From Haloglycomyces albus DSM 45210 (GTDB lineage: Bacteria > Actinomycetota > Actinomycetes > Mycobacteriales > Micromonosporaceae), in contig NZ_AZUQ01000001.1 of NCBI RefSeq assembly GCF_000527155.1, positions 2,043,615-2,107,614 of the forward strand: a stretch of DNA of 64,000 nucleotides. The letters are read 5' to 3'. Both the position numbers and the translations under genes were made by a program. Within the stretch, counting starts at the first letter, position 1. Every line of letters begins with the position of its first letter. Below the pieces are notes generated by a model that made no database searches, was not told the DNA's origin, and saw nothing but the letters and a program-made list of their open reading frames with translations. This document shows, piece by piece, positions 38,297 to 47,185 of this stretch.

Positions 38297-38481
38297 TGGC
38301 AAAGAAAGCGCTCATCGCCAAGCAACAGCGCAAGCCTAAGTTCAAGGTGCGCGCTTACACCCGCTGCCAGAAGTGCGGTCGTCCGCACTCGGTGTACCGC
38401 AAGTTCGGCCTCTGCCGCGTGTGCCTGCGTGACATGGCGCACCGTGGAGAGCTGCCCGGCGTTCACAAGGCCAGCTGGTAG
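38296..38481 (+). CDS. rpsZ: 30S ribosomal protein S14, zinc-binding type
   Basis: The 61-residue protein is the short S14 (type Z) with a complete zinc ribbon: C24 and C27 (CQKC) and C40 and C43 (CRVC). It ends GVHKASW. Actinobacteria often have this form in the spc operon and a zinc-free paralogue elsewhere. An unusual 266-bp gap follows before rpsH. Confidence 0.97.
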   Translation: MAKKALIAKQQRKPKFKVRAYTRCQKCGRPHSVYRKFGLCRVCLRDMAHRGELPGVHKASW

Positions 38482-38496
38482 TTTTCCACACCTGCG

Positions 38497-38582
38497 GGTC
38501 GGCCCCGTTCTCTCGGGCGGGGAATCGACCGAACGGGTGCTGGTTTCGTTGGGGTGGGTGTTCGACAACGGGCACTCACCCC
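38497..38582 (+). promoter_or_regulatory. two hairpins in the rpsZ-rpsH gap
   Basis: Hairpin 1: GGTCG 38497-38501 with CGACC 38526-38530, enclosing CCCCG 38503-38507 / CGGGG 38518-38522. Hairpin 2: GGGGTGGGTG 38551-38560 with CACTCACCCC 38573-38582, one mismatch. Neither has a T-tract. They could be an attenuator, a processing site or a protein-binding leader for the rpsH segment. Confidence 0.45.
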
Positions 38583-38747
38583 CTCTGGTGTGGCCTCGGG
38601 CTCGGGTAACCGTTTCCGAAGGCGCACATAATTTCATTCGACCGTTGTCCCCGCTCTGACTTTTCACGAGCCGGGGCAACCGACTGTCACAGGCCCGGAG
38701 ACGGTGTACCGGCTTCGGGAACCGTGACGGAAAGAGAGTTCTACTCC

Positions 38748-39155
38748 ATGACAATGACCGATCCGATCGCAGACATGTTGACCCGTCTGCGGAATGCCAA
38801 CCAGGCATTTCACGAATCGACGTCAATGCCTCACTCCAAGACCAAAGCGGCTATCGCCGAGGTCTTGAAGCAGGAAGGTTACATCGCCGACTGGCACGCC
38901 GAAGAGCCCAAGGAAGGCACCGTCGGCAAAAAGCTGGTCGTCGACCTCAAGTTCGGTGCCAACCGGGAGCGTTCGCTCTCCGGCCTGCGTCGTGTTTCGA
39001 AGCCCGGTCTGCGGGTGTACGCCAAGTCCAGTGAACTGCCGCGAGTGCTCGGTGGTCTGGGTGTGGCGATCGTATCCACGTCCGGTGGTCTACTCACCGA
39101 CCGTCAAGCTCGTAAACGTAACGTCGGCGGCGAAGTTCTCGCCTACGTCTGGTAA
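38748..39155 (+). CDS. rpsH: 30S ribosomal protein S8
   Basis: The 135-residue S8 starts [20 protein letters not shown] at ATG 38748. An upstream in-frame start would add eight residues not seen in the family, and GAAAGAGAG precedes this ATG. It ends with the usual [16 protein letters not shown] sequence ([11 protein letters not shown]). S8 is the translational repressor of the spc operon in other bacteria. Confidence 0.97.
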   Translation: MTMTDPIADMLTRLRNANQAFHESTSMPHSKTKAAIAEVLKQEGYIADWHAEEPKEGTVGKKLVVDLKFGANRERSLSGLRRVSKPGLRVYAKSSELPRVLGGLGVAIVSTSGGLLTDRQARKRNVGGEVLAYVW

Positions 39156-39175
39156 ATCAAGGGAGGGTATGCAGC

Positions 39176-39712
39176 ATGTCCCGTGTTGGGAAAGCACCGA
39201 TTTCAGTTCCCTCCGGCGTTGACATTTCCGTCAACGGCGTTGCGGTCACCGTTAAGGGCCCGAAGGGTGAACTGTCGCAGGAAATTCCGGAAGAGATCTC
39301 GGTTGAGGTCGAAGACGGCACCATCAAGGTGTCCCGCCCCGACGACGAGCGGAAGAGCCGTGCGCTGCACGGGCTCGTACGCAGCCTGATCAATAACATG
39401 GTTCAGGGCGTCTCGGAAGGCTTCCGTAAGACTTTGGAAATCAACGGTACCGGTTACCGTGGGCAAGCCAAGGGTAAAGGCGTCGAGCTCAGCCTCGGCT
39501 ACAGCCACAGCATTCAGGTCGACGCACCTGAAGGCATCACCCTGACGCTGGAAAAGCCCACCATTCTGCACATCGACGGTATCGACAAGCAGCTGGTCGG
39601 TCAGGTTGCCGCGAACATTCGCGGTCTGCGTCCACCGGAACCGTACAAGGGCAAGGGCGTTAAGTACGCGGACGAGCGCATTCGCCGCAAGGCCGGAAAG
39701 GCAGGTAAGTAG
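39176..39712 (+). CDS. rplF: 50S ribosomal protein L6
   Basis: The 178-residue L6 lies near the GTPase-associated centre. It has [20 protein letters not shown] at the start and the C-terminal [23 protein letters not shown] block with the second RNA-binding fold. ATG follows GGGAGGG. rplR follows after 2 bp. Confidence 0.98.
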   Translation: MSRVGKAPISVPSGVDISVNGVAVTVKGPKGELSQEIPEEISVEVEDGTIKVSRPDDERKSRALHGLVRSLINNMVQGVSEGFRKTLEINGTGYRGQAKGKGVELSLGYSHSIQVDAPEGITLTLEKPTILHIDGIDKQLVGQVAANIRGLRPPEPYKGKGVKYADERIRRKAGKAGK

Positions 39713-39714
39713 TT

Positions 39715-40110
39715 ATGGGTGCCAAACTGCAGAAGCGAAGCAAAACCGCTCCGAAGGCGTACCGCCGTCGGGTGGCTCGCGACCGTCGCCATTTCCGTCT
39801 GCGCAAGAAGGTTCACGGCAGCTCGGCGCGTCCGCGCCTCGCGGTATTCCGTTCCGACTTGCACATCACCGCTCAGGTCATCAACGACGACGAGGGCCAC
39901 ACGTTGGCCGCTGCCTCCAGTGTCGAGGCGTCGTTTGACGACTTCGAGGGCACCAAGACCGACAAAGCGAAAAAGGTCGGTGAACTGGTGGCCGAGCGCG
40001 CCAAGGAAGCGGGCGTCGACGCGGTCGTATTCGACCGTGGTGGCCGCAAATACCACGGCCGCATCGCCGCACTGGCCGATGCAGCCCGCAACGGCGGCCT
40101 TACGTTTTAG
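39715..40110 (+). CDS. rplR: 50S ribosomal protein L18
   Basis: The 131-residue L18 binds 5S r[33 protein letters not shown] and the C-terminal [26 protein letters not shown] match the family. Unusually, rpsE does not follow directly; about 1 kb of non-coding DNA intervenes. Confidence 0.97.
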   Translation: MGAKLQKRSKTAPKAYRRRVARDRRHFRLRKKVHGSSARPRLAVFRSDLHITAQVINDDEGHTLAAASSVEASFDDFEGTKTDKAKKVGELVAERAKEAGVDAVVFDRGGRKYHGRIAALADAARNGGLTF

Positions 40111-40116
40111 GTGACC

Positions 40117-40227
40117 GTTCCGACGTCGCACAGCACGTCGCCTAGCGGTGTTCTCAGAACCCCGCGTACTGAAGTACGCGCGGAACCTGAGAATCCCACT
40201 ATTCAACGCACTGTGCGACGTCGGAAC
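40117..40227. repeat. nested palindrome directly after rplR
   Basis: Perfect 17-bp outer arms GTTCCGACGTCGCACAG (40117-40133) and its complement (40211-40227) enclose TTCTCAG 40151-40157 / CTGAGAA 40187-40193. Innermost is GCGTACT 40164-40170 / AGTACGC 40173-40179. The whole 111 nt can fold into one long hairpin. It begins 7 bp after the rplR stop. Confidence 0.85.
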
Positions 40228-40626
40228 TCCTTTCCAGCTCGGACGTCGCATGACCGCGTACGCGCGTCAGCGACTTAATTTTTCGTTGTTATTGCCGTGG
40301 TGACCGCATTAGGTGGTGCACTGCGGTTTTTCTTTTGGGCATGTCCCAGTTCCGAACTCGATTGTTGAGCAACCTCCATCGATAGTCCTGCGCCCGGCGT
40401 TAATCCAATGGATTGCCCTCGAGCTTCCTACCGCCTACGAACAGCAATCGGCTAACGATTGTTTCCGGCGTCGAGAACGTAAGTACTGGTAGATGCCAGT
40501 AGATCTGGCTGTCACGTCAGGAAAGATTCGACCGCCATACCGAACTTGCGATCTACCGATTGGTGACCTGCGGGTGTTTTAGCGCGGTGTGGCAGGAGAA
40601 CTGGCCGTTTTTCAATCGCATCGTCC

Positions 40627-40905
40627 CCACGGATACGTCAACTAGCGAGCTTCCAGCGGAGCGTAGAGGCGGTAGAGCTGCCTGTACCTTCAAGAAAACT
40701 GGACCACCACGCATGCCCCTGACGTAACTGGCGAGCTTCGAGCGCAGCGCAGAAGCGGTAGAGCTGGAAAGGAGCTGGGGGCTGCTGAGGTGCTGCGAAT
40801 TCGTGCGAGGAGGACTCGTAGCGGCCTTGTGGTCGCAAGAGGCCCCCGCAGCGCGAAGGCGTAGTGCCTCAGCAGCCCCCAGCGGTCACCCACCCACCAA
40901 GTGTG
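40627..40905. repeat. structured repeat, copy 1 (modules B-B-A)
   Basis: Two module-B hairpins (40641-40680 and 40727-40766) share ACTxGCGAGC at the left and GCGGTAGAGCTG at the right. Module A follows (40774-40883), a 110-nt palindrome with perfect 17-bp arms starting GCTGGGGGCTGCTGAGG. The conserved tail GGTCACCxACCCACCA closes the unit. The same unit occurs at 51579-51874 in the same orientation. Confidence 0.9.
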
Positions 40906-41107
40906 GAAGTTCACGTGGGGTCAATACCTTCGTTAGGGAGGCTTCAAGGCATAATGGTGAGGTTGCCCGTGTCATGGAGTCGATCGATGTGGTCGGCCCC
41001 GATTCAGGTAGCGATGTTCCGTTCGCTTGCGAACGGTACAGAAGTATAGAGCGAGTCGAACCCCATAACGGTGGGTTCGGCGTTTAGCAATGGAAGGAAT
41101 CAGTCTC

Positions 41108-41722
41108 ATGGCTGATGAGAAGCAACAAGGCGGTAAGGGAGACGGTAAGCGTCGTTCCCGCCGTGACGGCGGTGGCCGTGGTGGGGCGGAGAAGTCTCCG
41201 CACATCGAGCGCGTCGTCACCATCAACCGCGTATCCAAAGTCGTTAAGGGTGGCCGTCGGTTCACCTTCACCGCTCTCGTCGTCGTCGGCGACGGTGAAG
41301 GCAAGGTCGGTGTCGGTTACGGCAAGGCCAAAGAGGTGCCCTCCGCGATTGCCAAGGGTGTTGAAGAGGCCAAGAAGTCGTTCTTCAGCGTTCCCCGTAT
41401 CGCGGGATCCATTCCGCACCCGGTCCAGGGTGAGGATGCCGCCGGCGTCGTCATGTTGAAGCCGGCCAGCGCCGGTACCGGTGTTATCGCCGGTGGACCC
41501 GTCCGCGCCGTGTTGGAGTGCGCCGGAATCCACGACATTCTGACGAAGTCGCTGGGTTCGTCGAACGCCATCAACATCGTGCACGCGACGGTTGACGCGC
41601 TGCGTCAGCTGGAGAGCCCGGAGTCGGTCGCCGCCCGTCGTGGCATGCCGCTCGAGGACGTCGCTCCCGCCGGCCTTCTGCGTGCGCGCGCTGAAGCCTC
41701 GACGCAGGCTGTACAGGCGTAA
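41108..41722 (+). CDS. rpsE: 30S ribosomal protein S5
   Basis: The 204-residue S5 starts [15 protein letters not shown] at ATG 41108 with GGAAGGA upstream. An alternative start six codons earlier lies on that binding site. The double-stranded-RNA-binding part ([20 protein letters not shown]) and [25 protein letters not shown] are intact. S5 is important for decoding accuracy. It opens a new transcription segment after the 1-kb gap. Confidence 0.97.
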   Translation: MADEKQQGGKGDGKRRSRRDGGGRGGAEKSPHIERVVTINRVSKVVKGGRRFTFTALVVVGDGEGKVGVGYGKAKEVPSAIAKGVEEAKKSFFSVPRIAGSIPHPVQGEDAAGVVMLKPASAGTGVIAGGPVRAVLECAGIHDILTKSLGSSNAINIVHATVDALRQLESPESVAARRGMPLEDVAPAGLLRARAEASTQAVQA

Positions 41723-41734
41723 GGGGGTTTGGAC

Positions 41735-41920
41735 ATGTCAGAGTTGAAGATCACCCAGACCCGTTCGCTGATCAATAAGACCCCCAAACAGCGGGCCACG
41801 ATCCAGTCGCTGGGACTGCGCCGTATTCGTCACTCGGTACTGCGCCCCGACACGCCGGACACCCGCGGCATGATCGCAATCGTCGACCACATGGTTGACG
41901 TCGAGGAGGTGGAGAAGTAA
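41735..41920 (+). CDS. rpmD: 50S ribosomal protein L30
   Basis: The 61-residue L30 reads [46 protein letters not shown] in parts, typical of the family. ATG 41735 follows AAGGGGG; an in-frame TTG two codons upstream is too close to that site. The stop overlaps the rplO start. Confidence 0.96.
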   Translation: MSELKITQTRSLINKTPKQRATIQSLGLRRIRHSVLRPDTPDTRGMIAIVDHMVDVEEVEK

Positions 41921-42369
41921 TGGGTATTCGCATTCACGACCTCCGTCCGGCACCCGGCGCCAAGACCACCAAGCCTCGCGTTGGGCGCGGTGAAGCCTCG
42001 AAGGGTAAGACGGCCGGCCGCGGTACGAAGGGTACGAGGGCTCGCAAGACCGTACCGGCAGGTTTTGAGGGTGGCCAGATGCCGCTCCAGATGCGCCTGC
42101 CGAAGCTCAAGGGCTTCAAGCCCCACAACAAGGTCGTTTTCCAGGTTGTGAACCTGGACCGCCTAGTGGAACTGTTCCCTGAAGGCGGTCAGGTTGGTCC
42201 TGAGGAACTCATCGAAAAGGGAGTCTTGAACCGTAAAGAACGCATTAAGGTTCTCGGTCAAGGCGACCTGGAGGGTGTCAAGTTCGACCTCAAGGCTCAC
42301 GCCTTCAGTGGTTCGGCCAATGACAAGATCACCGCCGCCGGCGGTACTTGTGAGGTCGTCGCCCGTTAA
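41920..42369 (+). CDS. rplO: 50S ribosomal protein L15
   Basis: The 149-residue L15 has the glycine/lysine-rich N-terminus [30 protein letters not shown] in part, and the C-terminal [21 protein letters not shown]. It is a late 50S assembly protein. A strong terminator follows, so secY is probably transcribed separately. Confidence 0.97.
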   Translation: MGIRIHDLRPAPGAKTTKPRVGRGEASKGKTAGRGTKGTRARKTVPAGFEGGQMPLQMRLPKLKGFKPHNKVVFQVVNLDRLVELFPEGGQVGPEELIEKGVLNRKERIKVLGQGDLEGVKFDLKAHAFSGSANDKITAAGGTCEVVAR

Positions 42370-42432
42370 GGGAGCTGTGACGACCTGTGCTCTGCTCGTC
42401 CGCACCGAGGTGTTGGACGTAGGCTAAGACAC

Positions 42433-42465
42433 AAGGGCGGCTGGGGATACCCAGCCGCCCTTTTT
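42433..42465 (+). terminator. intrinsic terminator after rplO
   Basis: An 11-bp perfect stem GGGCGGCTGGG (42435-42445) / CCCAGCCGCCC (42450-42460) with a GATA loop, flanked by AA and TTTTT. Confidence 0.93.
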
Positions 42466-42705
42466 CACTGCCTCCAACTTGTATTCATCCCGTAACTCCT
42501 TGGGCGGCAATTTCGTTGACTTGCCAGGGTGGGTGTACTGCGATACTCACCACCTGCTAGGCTCACCTAGCGAGGATCGGTGTTTTGTGAACGCGGATTC
42601 TCGACAGACCTTGAAACCTATGAAGCCCGATTTTGGTCAATTGGGAACCCCACCCGATTGAGGCTCGCTTAAGGATCGACCCGGTCCTAACCAGGAGGAA
42701 ATGCC
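42466..42705 (+). other. rplO-secY spacer
   Basis: After the rplO terminator about 240 bp precede secY. A TTGACT lies at 42518-42523, and a small CTAGG/CCTAG hairpin lies at 42557-42570. No well-spaced -35/-10 pair was found. The AGGAGGAA site at 42693-42700 sets the secY start. Confidence 0.4.
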
Positions 42706-44043
42706 TTGCTCTCCGCCTTCGTTAGCGCGTTCAAGACCCCTGACCTGCGCAAAAAAATACTCTTTACGCTTTTTATCATTGCGTTGTATCGTCTTGGGGC
42801 GCAAACACCGTCACCGGGCATTGACTATGCCACTGTGCAGGCATGTATCGCACCATTGCAGGATGCCGACAGTGACAGTGCCGGGGTCTTCGGTATTTTG
42901 AACCTGTTCACCGGTGGGGCCCTTCTGCAGTTGTCGGTGTTCGCCTTGGGTGTCATGCCCTACATCACGGCGTCGATCATCATGCAGTTGCTGACGGTGG
43001 TTATTCCCCGCTTGGAGCAGCTGCGTAAGGAAGGTCAGCCTGGGCAAGCCAAGATCAACCAGTACACCAGGTATTTGACGGTTGGCTTGGCGACCTTGCA
43101 GGCGGCCGGTTATATCGCGTTGGCAAGAAACGGAACCCTGATGGGGGCCGACTGTCCGGGTATGTTGCCGAACCTGTCTGATCAAGGAATTCCCTTCTGG
43201 TTGTCGATCGTCACCGTCGTAGCCGTTATGGTCGCGGGAACCACGATGATCATGTGGTTCGGTGAGCAGGTGACCGAACGCGGTGTCGGTAACGGTATGA
43301 GCCTGATGATCTTCGCTTCGATCGCGTCGGCGCTGCCAGGTCAGTTCTGGACGTTGCAGCAGACCGAGGGCTGGTTCCTCTTCGGGATCATCGTGGTCGT
43401 CGGTATCGCCATCATGGTCGCGGTCGTCTTCATCGAACAGTCGCAGCGTCGGATCCCCGTACAGTACGCGAAGAAGATGGTGGGGCGCCGGATGTACGGC
43501 GGCACCAACACCTATATCCCGATCAAGGTCAACCAGGCCGGTATCATTCCGGTCATCTTCGGTTCCTCGTTGCTGTACATCCCGACCCTGCTTCTCCAAC
43601 TCAATCAGGGCAGTGACTCCGCTTGGGTCAGCTTTGTATCCACTTATCTGACCGACCAGGGCTCGTGGGTCTACATCAGCATGTACGCGCTGATGATCAT
43701 CTTCTTCACGTACTTCTACGTGTCGATCACCTTCCGGGCCGACGACATCGCCGACAACATGAAGAAGGCCGGCGGCTTCGTCCCCGGTGTGCGCCCAGGT
43801 AAGCCGACGGCGTCTTACCTGCAGCAGGTTCTCTCCCGATTGACGTTCCCAGGGTCGATATACTTGGCCTTGATCGCGATTCTGCCGAACCTGGCGATCG
43901 TGATCATGGGTAATCAGGACCTGTTCGCACAGTTCCCCTTCGGTGGTACCTCGGTGCTGATCATGGTCGGTGTCGGTCTTGAATCGGTCCGACAGATCGA
44001 ATCGCAGCTGGAGCAGCGTCACTACCAAGGCTTCCTGCGGTAA
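42706..44043 (+). CDS. secY: preprotein translocase subunit SecY
   Basis: SecY is the channel of the Sec translocase in the cytoplasmic membrane. The 445-residue protein starts at TTG 42706 (LSAFVSAFKTPDLRKKILFTL), directly after AGGAGGAA. Ten transmembrane helices are predicted, with family blocks LGVMPYITASIIMQLL, QYTRYLTVGLA, GNGMSLMIF and VKVNQAGIIPVIFGSSLL (here IKVNQAGIIPVIF). A very strong terminator follows, separating it from adk. Confidence 0.98.
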   Translation: MLSAFVSAFKTPDLRKKILFTLFIIALYRLGAQTPSPGIDYATVQACIAPLQDADSDSAGVFGILNLFTGGALLQLSVFALGVMPYITASIIMQLLTVVIPRLEQLRKEGQPGQAKINQYTRYLTVGLATLQAAGYIALARNGTLMGADCPGMLPNLSDQGIPFWLSIVTVVAVMVAGTTMIMWFGEQVTERGVGNGMSLMIFASIASALPGQFWTLQQTEGWFLFGIIVVVGIAIMVAVVFIEQSQRRIPVQYAKKMVGRRMYGGTNTYIPIKVNQAGIIPVIFGSSLLYIPTLLLQLNQGSDSAWVSFVSTYLTDQGSWVYISMYALMIIFFTYFYVSITFRADDIADNMKKAGGFVPGVRPGKPTASYLQQVLSRLTFPGSIYLALIAILPNLAIVIMGNQDLFAQFPFGGTSVLIMVGVGLESVRQIESQLEQRHYQGFLR

Positions 44044-44054
44044 TTAAACGTTGA

Positions 44055-44100
44055 AGACCGGTTCGCCGCTCGAGTTGCGAGCGGCGAACCGGTCTGTTTT
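44055..44100 (+). terminator. intrinsic terminator after secY
   Basis: An 18-bp perfect stem AGACCGGTTCGCCGCTCG (44055-44072) with its complement (44078-44095), a 5-nt loop, then GTTTT. A second hairpin, CCTCCCG 44103-44109 / CGGGAGG 44116-44122, follows at once. Confidence 0.93.
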
Positions 44101-44304
44101 ATCCTCCCGCCATGTCGGGAGGGCGAGGTTCGCAAAGGCGCGGGCCGAAAGATAGATAAGCCATAAACTCCGCTGTGGCCTCGACAGGGAATGTCGCGGA
44201 AGGATACGTTTAAATCCCGTGCCCTTTCGAAGTGGCCGTACTTGCGGGTAGGCATTCGAACGGCATTCGCTGAGAACTCCGCAGTATTTGGGAAGGATAT
44301 GTTT

Positions 44305-44931
44305 GTGCGATTGGTATTGGTAGGTCCCCCCGGGGCCGGTAAAGGTACCCAGGCCGGCATGATCGCCGAAAAGCTCAACGTCCCCGCCATCGCGACCGGC
44401 GACATCTTCCGCGCCAACGTGGCCGGGGAAACCGAACTGGGCCTCGAGGCAAAGCGGTACATGGACGCGGGCGACCTGGTTCCGGACGAGGTCACCAATA
44501 AGATGGTCGCCGACCGTCTGAACGAGGCCGACGCACAGGAGGGCTTCCTTCTCGACGGCTACCCGCGTAACACCGGCCAGGCGCAGTTCCTCGACGAGAC
44601 CCTGGGAAGCCACGGCATCGACGTCGCTCTGGAACTGCGTGTGCCGGACGAAGAGGTCGTTCGTCGGCTCTCGGGGCGTCGCACCTCGACCGTCACCGGC
44701 AAGGTCTATCACGTGGAATTCAATCCTCCGCCGGAAGACGAGCGTGAGCACGTGAAGCAGCGTGACGACGACCATCCTGAGGCGATTCAAAATCGTCTAA
44801 AGGTCTTCCACGACCAGACCGCCCCCATTCTCGACTACTACTCCCAGCAAGGAAAGTTGCAGGGCGTCGACGCGGTCGGGGAACTGGATTCGGTAACCAA
44901 ACGTATTATGAAGGCTTTGAAACTCGATTAG
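44305..44931 (+). CDS. adk: adenylate kinase
   Basis: The enzyme converts AMP plus ATP to two ADP. The 208-residue protein starts at GTG 44305, giving the canonical [17 protein letters not shown] with GGAAGGA upstream; longer in-frame starts add a non-homologous segment. The P-loop [19 protein letters not shown] and the [21 protein letters not shown] are visible. The LID has no zinc cysteines. Confidence 0.97.
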   Translation: MRLVLVGPPGAGKGTQAGMIAEKLNVPAIATGDIFRANVAGETELGLEAKRYMDAGDLVPDEVTNKMVADRLNEADAQEGFLLDGYPRNTGQAQFLDETLGSHGIDVALELRVPDEEVVRRLSGRRTSTVTGKVYHVEFNPPPEDEREHVKQRDDDHPEAIQNRLKVFHDQTAPILDYYSQQGKLQGVDAVGELDSVTKRIMKALKLD

Positions 44932-44980
44932 AGTCGGGTTTCGCCCTTTGTCGATTTAAATGCCGTAGGGAAGCGTGGAC

Positions 44981-45817
44981 ATGTTCCGTCGTCGTCAGAA
45001 TATTCAAATCAAAAGCCTCGAGCAGATTCAGAAAATGCGTCGCGCCGGTCTGGTGGTGGCGGCGGTGCACCAGGCCATGCGGGATACGGCTGGACCCGGT
45101 GTGACGACCGGTGAGCTGGATCGTATTGCCGAGAAGGTGATTCGTGACGGCGGTGGGATTCCCTCATTCAAGGGCTACGACATCGGTTCGGGCCCCTATC
45201 CGGCCTCGATCTGTGCGTCGGTGAATGAGCAGATTGTTCACGCCATCCCAAGTGACGAGCGGGTTCTGCGTGATGGTGATGTGATTTCCATCGATGTCGG
45301 CGCGATCGTGGACGGCTGGCACGGGGACGCGGCCATCACCCTTGAAATCGGCGAGGTCACTCCTGAGGTCCACGCTCTCAACCAGGCGTGTGAGGCCTCC
45401 ATGTGGGCCGGTATCCGAGCTGCCGCGACGGCAAAGCGCCTGGGCGGTATTTCGAACGCCGTTGAGCGTTCGGTCGACAGTTCGGGGAAGTACGGCATTG
45501 TCGAAGGTTTCGGTGGACACGGTATCGGGACCGAGATGCATCAGGACCCGCATATCCTCAATTACGGTGAACCGGGAGACGGCCCCAAACTCAAGCCTGG
45601 CATGTGCCTGGCGATCGAACCCATGATCACTCTTGGTTCTCCCGACACGATGGAACTGGACGACCAGTGGACCATCGTCGCTGAGGATGGATCGATCGCT
45701 GCCCACACCGAACACACCATTGCCCTGTTGGAGGACGGGTTGTGGGTTCTGACCGCTCCTGACGGCGGGGTGGACATGCTGGGAGACCTGGTATCCGCCA
45801 TCGCCAAGCGCGAATAG
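44981..45817 (+). CDS. map: type I methionine aminopeptidase
   Basis: Removes the N-terminal methionine from nascent proteins. The 278-residue protein starts at ATG 44981 (MFRRRQNIQIKSLEQIQKMRRAG), after GGGAAG. Metal ligands are visible in VISIDVGAIVDGWHGDAAITL (two Asp), GHGIGTEMHQDPHI (His), CLAIEPMITLG (Glu) and AHTEHTIALLEDG (Glu). It follows adk in the same direction, but the usual infA-rpmJ genes do not come next. Confidence 0.97.
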   Translation: MFRRRQNIQIKSLEQIQKMRRAGLVVAAVHQAMRDTAGPGVTTGELDRIAEKVIRDGGGIPSFKGYDIGSGPYPASICASVNEQIVHAIPSDERVLRDGDVISIDVGAIVDGWHGDAAITLEIGEVTPEVHALNQACEASMWAGIRAAATAKRLGGISNAVERSVDSSGKYGIVEGFGGHGIGTEMHQDPHILNYGEPGDGPKLKPGMCLAIEPMITLGSPDTMELDDQWTIVAEDGSIAAHTEHTIALLEDGLWVLTAPDGGVDMLGDLVSAIAKRE

Positions 45818-45908
45818 CTTGATAATTCCTCACCATCCGGGGATCCGATTCTGACAGCACTGTGCCATAGTCATAATGTCTTGATGACGTCGCGGCGGCG
45901 AGATTCGT

Positions 45909-45914
45909 TAATGT
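45909..45914 (+). promoter_or_regulatory. -10 box for a leaderless transcript (DUF1707 gene pair)
   Basis: TAATGT followed by CATACT (6 nt) and ATG 45921. Confidence 0.6.
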
Positions 45915-45920
45915 CATACT

Positions 45921-46424
45921 ATGAGCATGTCTACCGACCCCGGCAAGTATCGTATTTCCGATCGTGAACGTGAGCAAGCCGTTGAACTGCTGAACTCGGC
46001 CACTACTGAAGGGCGACTGACGATCGGGGAGTTCGACACCCGCTCAGCCCAGGTCTATGAAGCCCAGACCCGAGCGGAATTGGACTTGATATTCGATGAC
46101 CTTCCCGTTGAGCTGCCTGGCGCACAAGGCGTGGTTCACGCCAATGACCATCGCCCGCTTGAAGGGTCATACGTGGAAAAGCGTGATGGCAAGGTCACGC
46201 GTGACGGTGAAGTAGTGGCCGACCAGGATGATACGAAGTCGTTGTCATTCATTGAGGCACTTCATCCGTTCTTGTGGGTCGGTTCCATCACTACATCCGT
46301 ATGGTTGGCTACCTGGGTCGTCTCCGGCTCGATGAGCGCGTTCTGGCCGGCGTTTCCCATGGCGGTTCTCCTTGCCGTAGGGGTAGTGCGATATATAACG
46401 GGTACCGGGAATTGCGATGAATAG
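45921..46424 (+). CDS. DUF1707 membrane protein
   Basis: The 167-residue product begins with a DUF1707 domain (RISDREREQAVELLNSATTEGRLTIGEFDTRSAQVYEAQTRAELDLIFDDLP in parts, about residues 10-62). Two C-terminal transmembrane helices (about 108-155, VGSITTSVWLATWVVSGSMS and FPMAVLLAVGVVRYITG) follow. The function of DUF1707 is not established. It is 12 bp before a second gene of the same architecture, so the pair is an operon. Confidence 0.85.
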   Translation: MSMSTDPGKYRISDREREQAVELLNSATTEGRLTIGEFDTRSAQVYEAQTRAELDLIFDDLPVELPGAQGVVHANDHRPLEGSYVEKRDGKVTRDGEVVADQDDTKSLSFIEALHPFLWVGSITTSVWLATWVVSGSMSAFWPAFPMAVLLAVGVVRYITGTGNCDE

Positions 46425-46436
46425 GTAAGGATAAGC

Positions 46437-46949
46437 ATGGCCAATAAGAACAACGAGATCGGCGACGGCGGATTCGATGTGGCTAACTCTCCCCCGGAAA
46501 CACGGCTGGGGCATCGTGAACGACTCTATTTGGATTCACTTCTTAATCGCTCGGTGGAGGACGGATATCTCGAACTGGACGAATATGAGAAACGTCTGGA
46601 AAACGTGTTTGACGCCAAGACCTTGGGCGCAGCCGAACGAGAGCTGGCCGACCTTCCCCTCTATCAACAGGCCGTGGCCGGCGGACAAGTGTCGCACGGT
46701 ACACCCGCGTGGATTAAATGGGTTTGGTTCGGTCTTTCCATTCCCATGGCCACGACCACCAGTATCTGGATGGCTGTTTTCCTTCTTACTGGGGAGCACC
46801 AGAACATGTGGCCGATTTGGGTATTGATACCACTCCTCATTGCTGGTGGGGCCCTGACGATTGCCGAACGGTCGATCATCCGTCCCTGGTGGCAGGAGGA
46901 ACAGCGCAAGCGACGTATGCGACGTGTCCGTAAGCGTTTCGACGACTGA
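46437..46949 (+). CDS. second DUF1707-like membrane protein
   Basis: The 170-residue protein repeats the layout of its upstream neighbour: a diverged DUF1707-type domain (LGHRERLYLDSLLNRSVEDGYLELDEYEKRLENVFDAKTLGAAERELADLP in parts), then two transmembrane helices (about 98-117 and 122-143) and a basic end RKRRMRRVRKRF. ATG follows TAAGGATAAG. It probably arose by tandem duplication; the products may form a heteromer. Confidence 0.8.
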   Translation: MANKNNEIGDGGFDVANSPPETRLGHRERLYLDSLLNRSVEDGYLELDEYEKRLENVFDAKTLGAAERELADLPLYQQAVAGGQVSHGTPAWIKWVWFGLSIPMATTTSIWMAVFLLTGEHQNMWPIWVLIPLLIAGGALTIAERSIIRPWWQEEQRKRRMRRVRKRFDD

Positions 46950-46964
46950 AACTTTAAGGCATGA

Positions 46965-46996
46965 AAAAGGGCCCCACTTAAAAGTGAGGCCCTTTT
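46965..46996. terminator. bidirectional intrinsic terminator
   Basis: A 15-bp stem (46965-46979 with 46982-46996, one mismatch) has T-runs on both strands. It ends the DUF1707 operon on the plus strand and the tRNA-His transcript on the minus strand. Confidence 0.88.
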
Positions 46997-46999
46997 GTC

Positions 47000-47076
47000 T
47001 GGGGCGATCGACGGGATTTGAACCCGCGACATCCTGGACCACAACCAGGTGCTCTACCTGCTGAGCTACGATCGCC
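47000..47076 (-). tRNA. tRNA-His (GTG anticodon)
   Basis: The minus strand folds into a complete cloverleaf: acceptor GCGATCG / CGATCGC, D-arm GCTCAGCAGGTAGAGC, anticodon arm CCTGG TTGTGGT CCAGG with GTG, and T-arm GCGGG TTCAAAT CCCGT. The extra 5' G (position -1) opposite C73 is encoded, which is diagnostic of tRNA-His, and the CCA end is encoded at 47000-47002. Confidence 0.96.
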
Positions 47077-47185
47077 ATGGGTGGTTACCCGGTTGTTCGG
47101 CTTCCGGTGAGGAAACCCCGCAACCGGTACTCAATGATAGTCAATCGCTTCCGGCGGATTGACACCGGGGTGGGTGTTCGGCGTC

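Larger units (their letters stand above)
40111..41107. other. about 1 kb non-coding insertion between rplR and rpsE
   Basis: The interval holds a nested palindrome (40117-40227), a weak stem followed by Ts (ACCGCA 40301-40306 / TGCGGT 40320-40325, then TTTTCTTTT), and one full copy of the structured repeat family (40627-40905). Open frames inside the repeat are low-complexity shadows of its palindromes. A CATAAT at 40950-40955 could be the -10 of a promoter for rpsE-rpmD-rplO. Confidence 0.7.

Noticed and set aside
40638-40914. Small open frames within the structured repeat, also seen in copy 2
   Set aside because: Similarity between the frames follows from the DNA repeat; substitutions keep base pairing rather than codons.
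42701-42901. ATG-started frame five bases before the secY TTG
   Set aside because: It is out of frame with SecY and is basic low-complexity sequence; the AGGAGGAA spacing and SecY homology favour TTG 42706.
42811-44028. 405-codon open frame antisense to secY
   Set aside because: Polar, repetitive sequence caused by the complement of hydrophobic codons in secY; no independent support.
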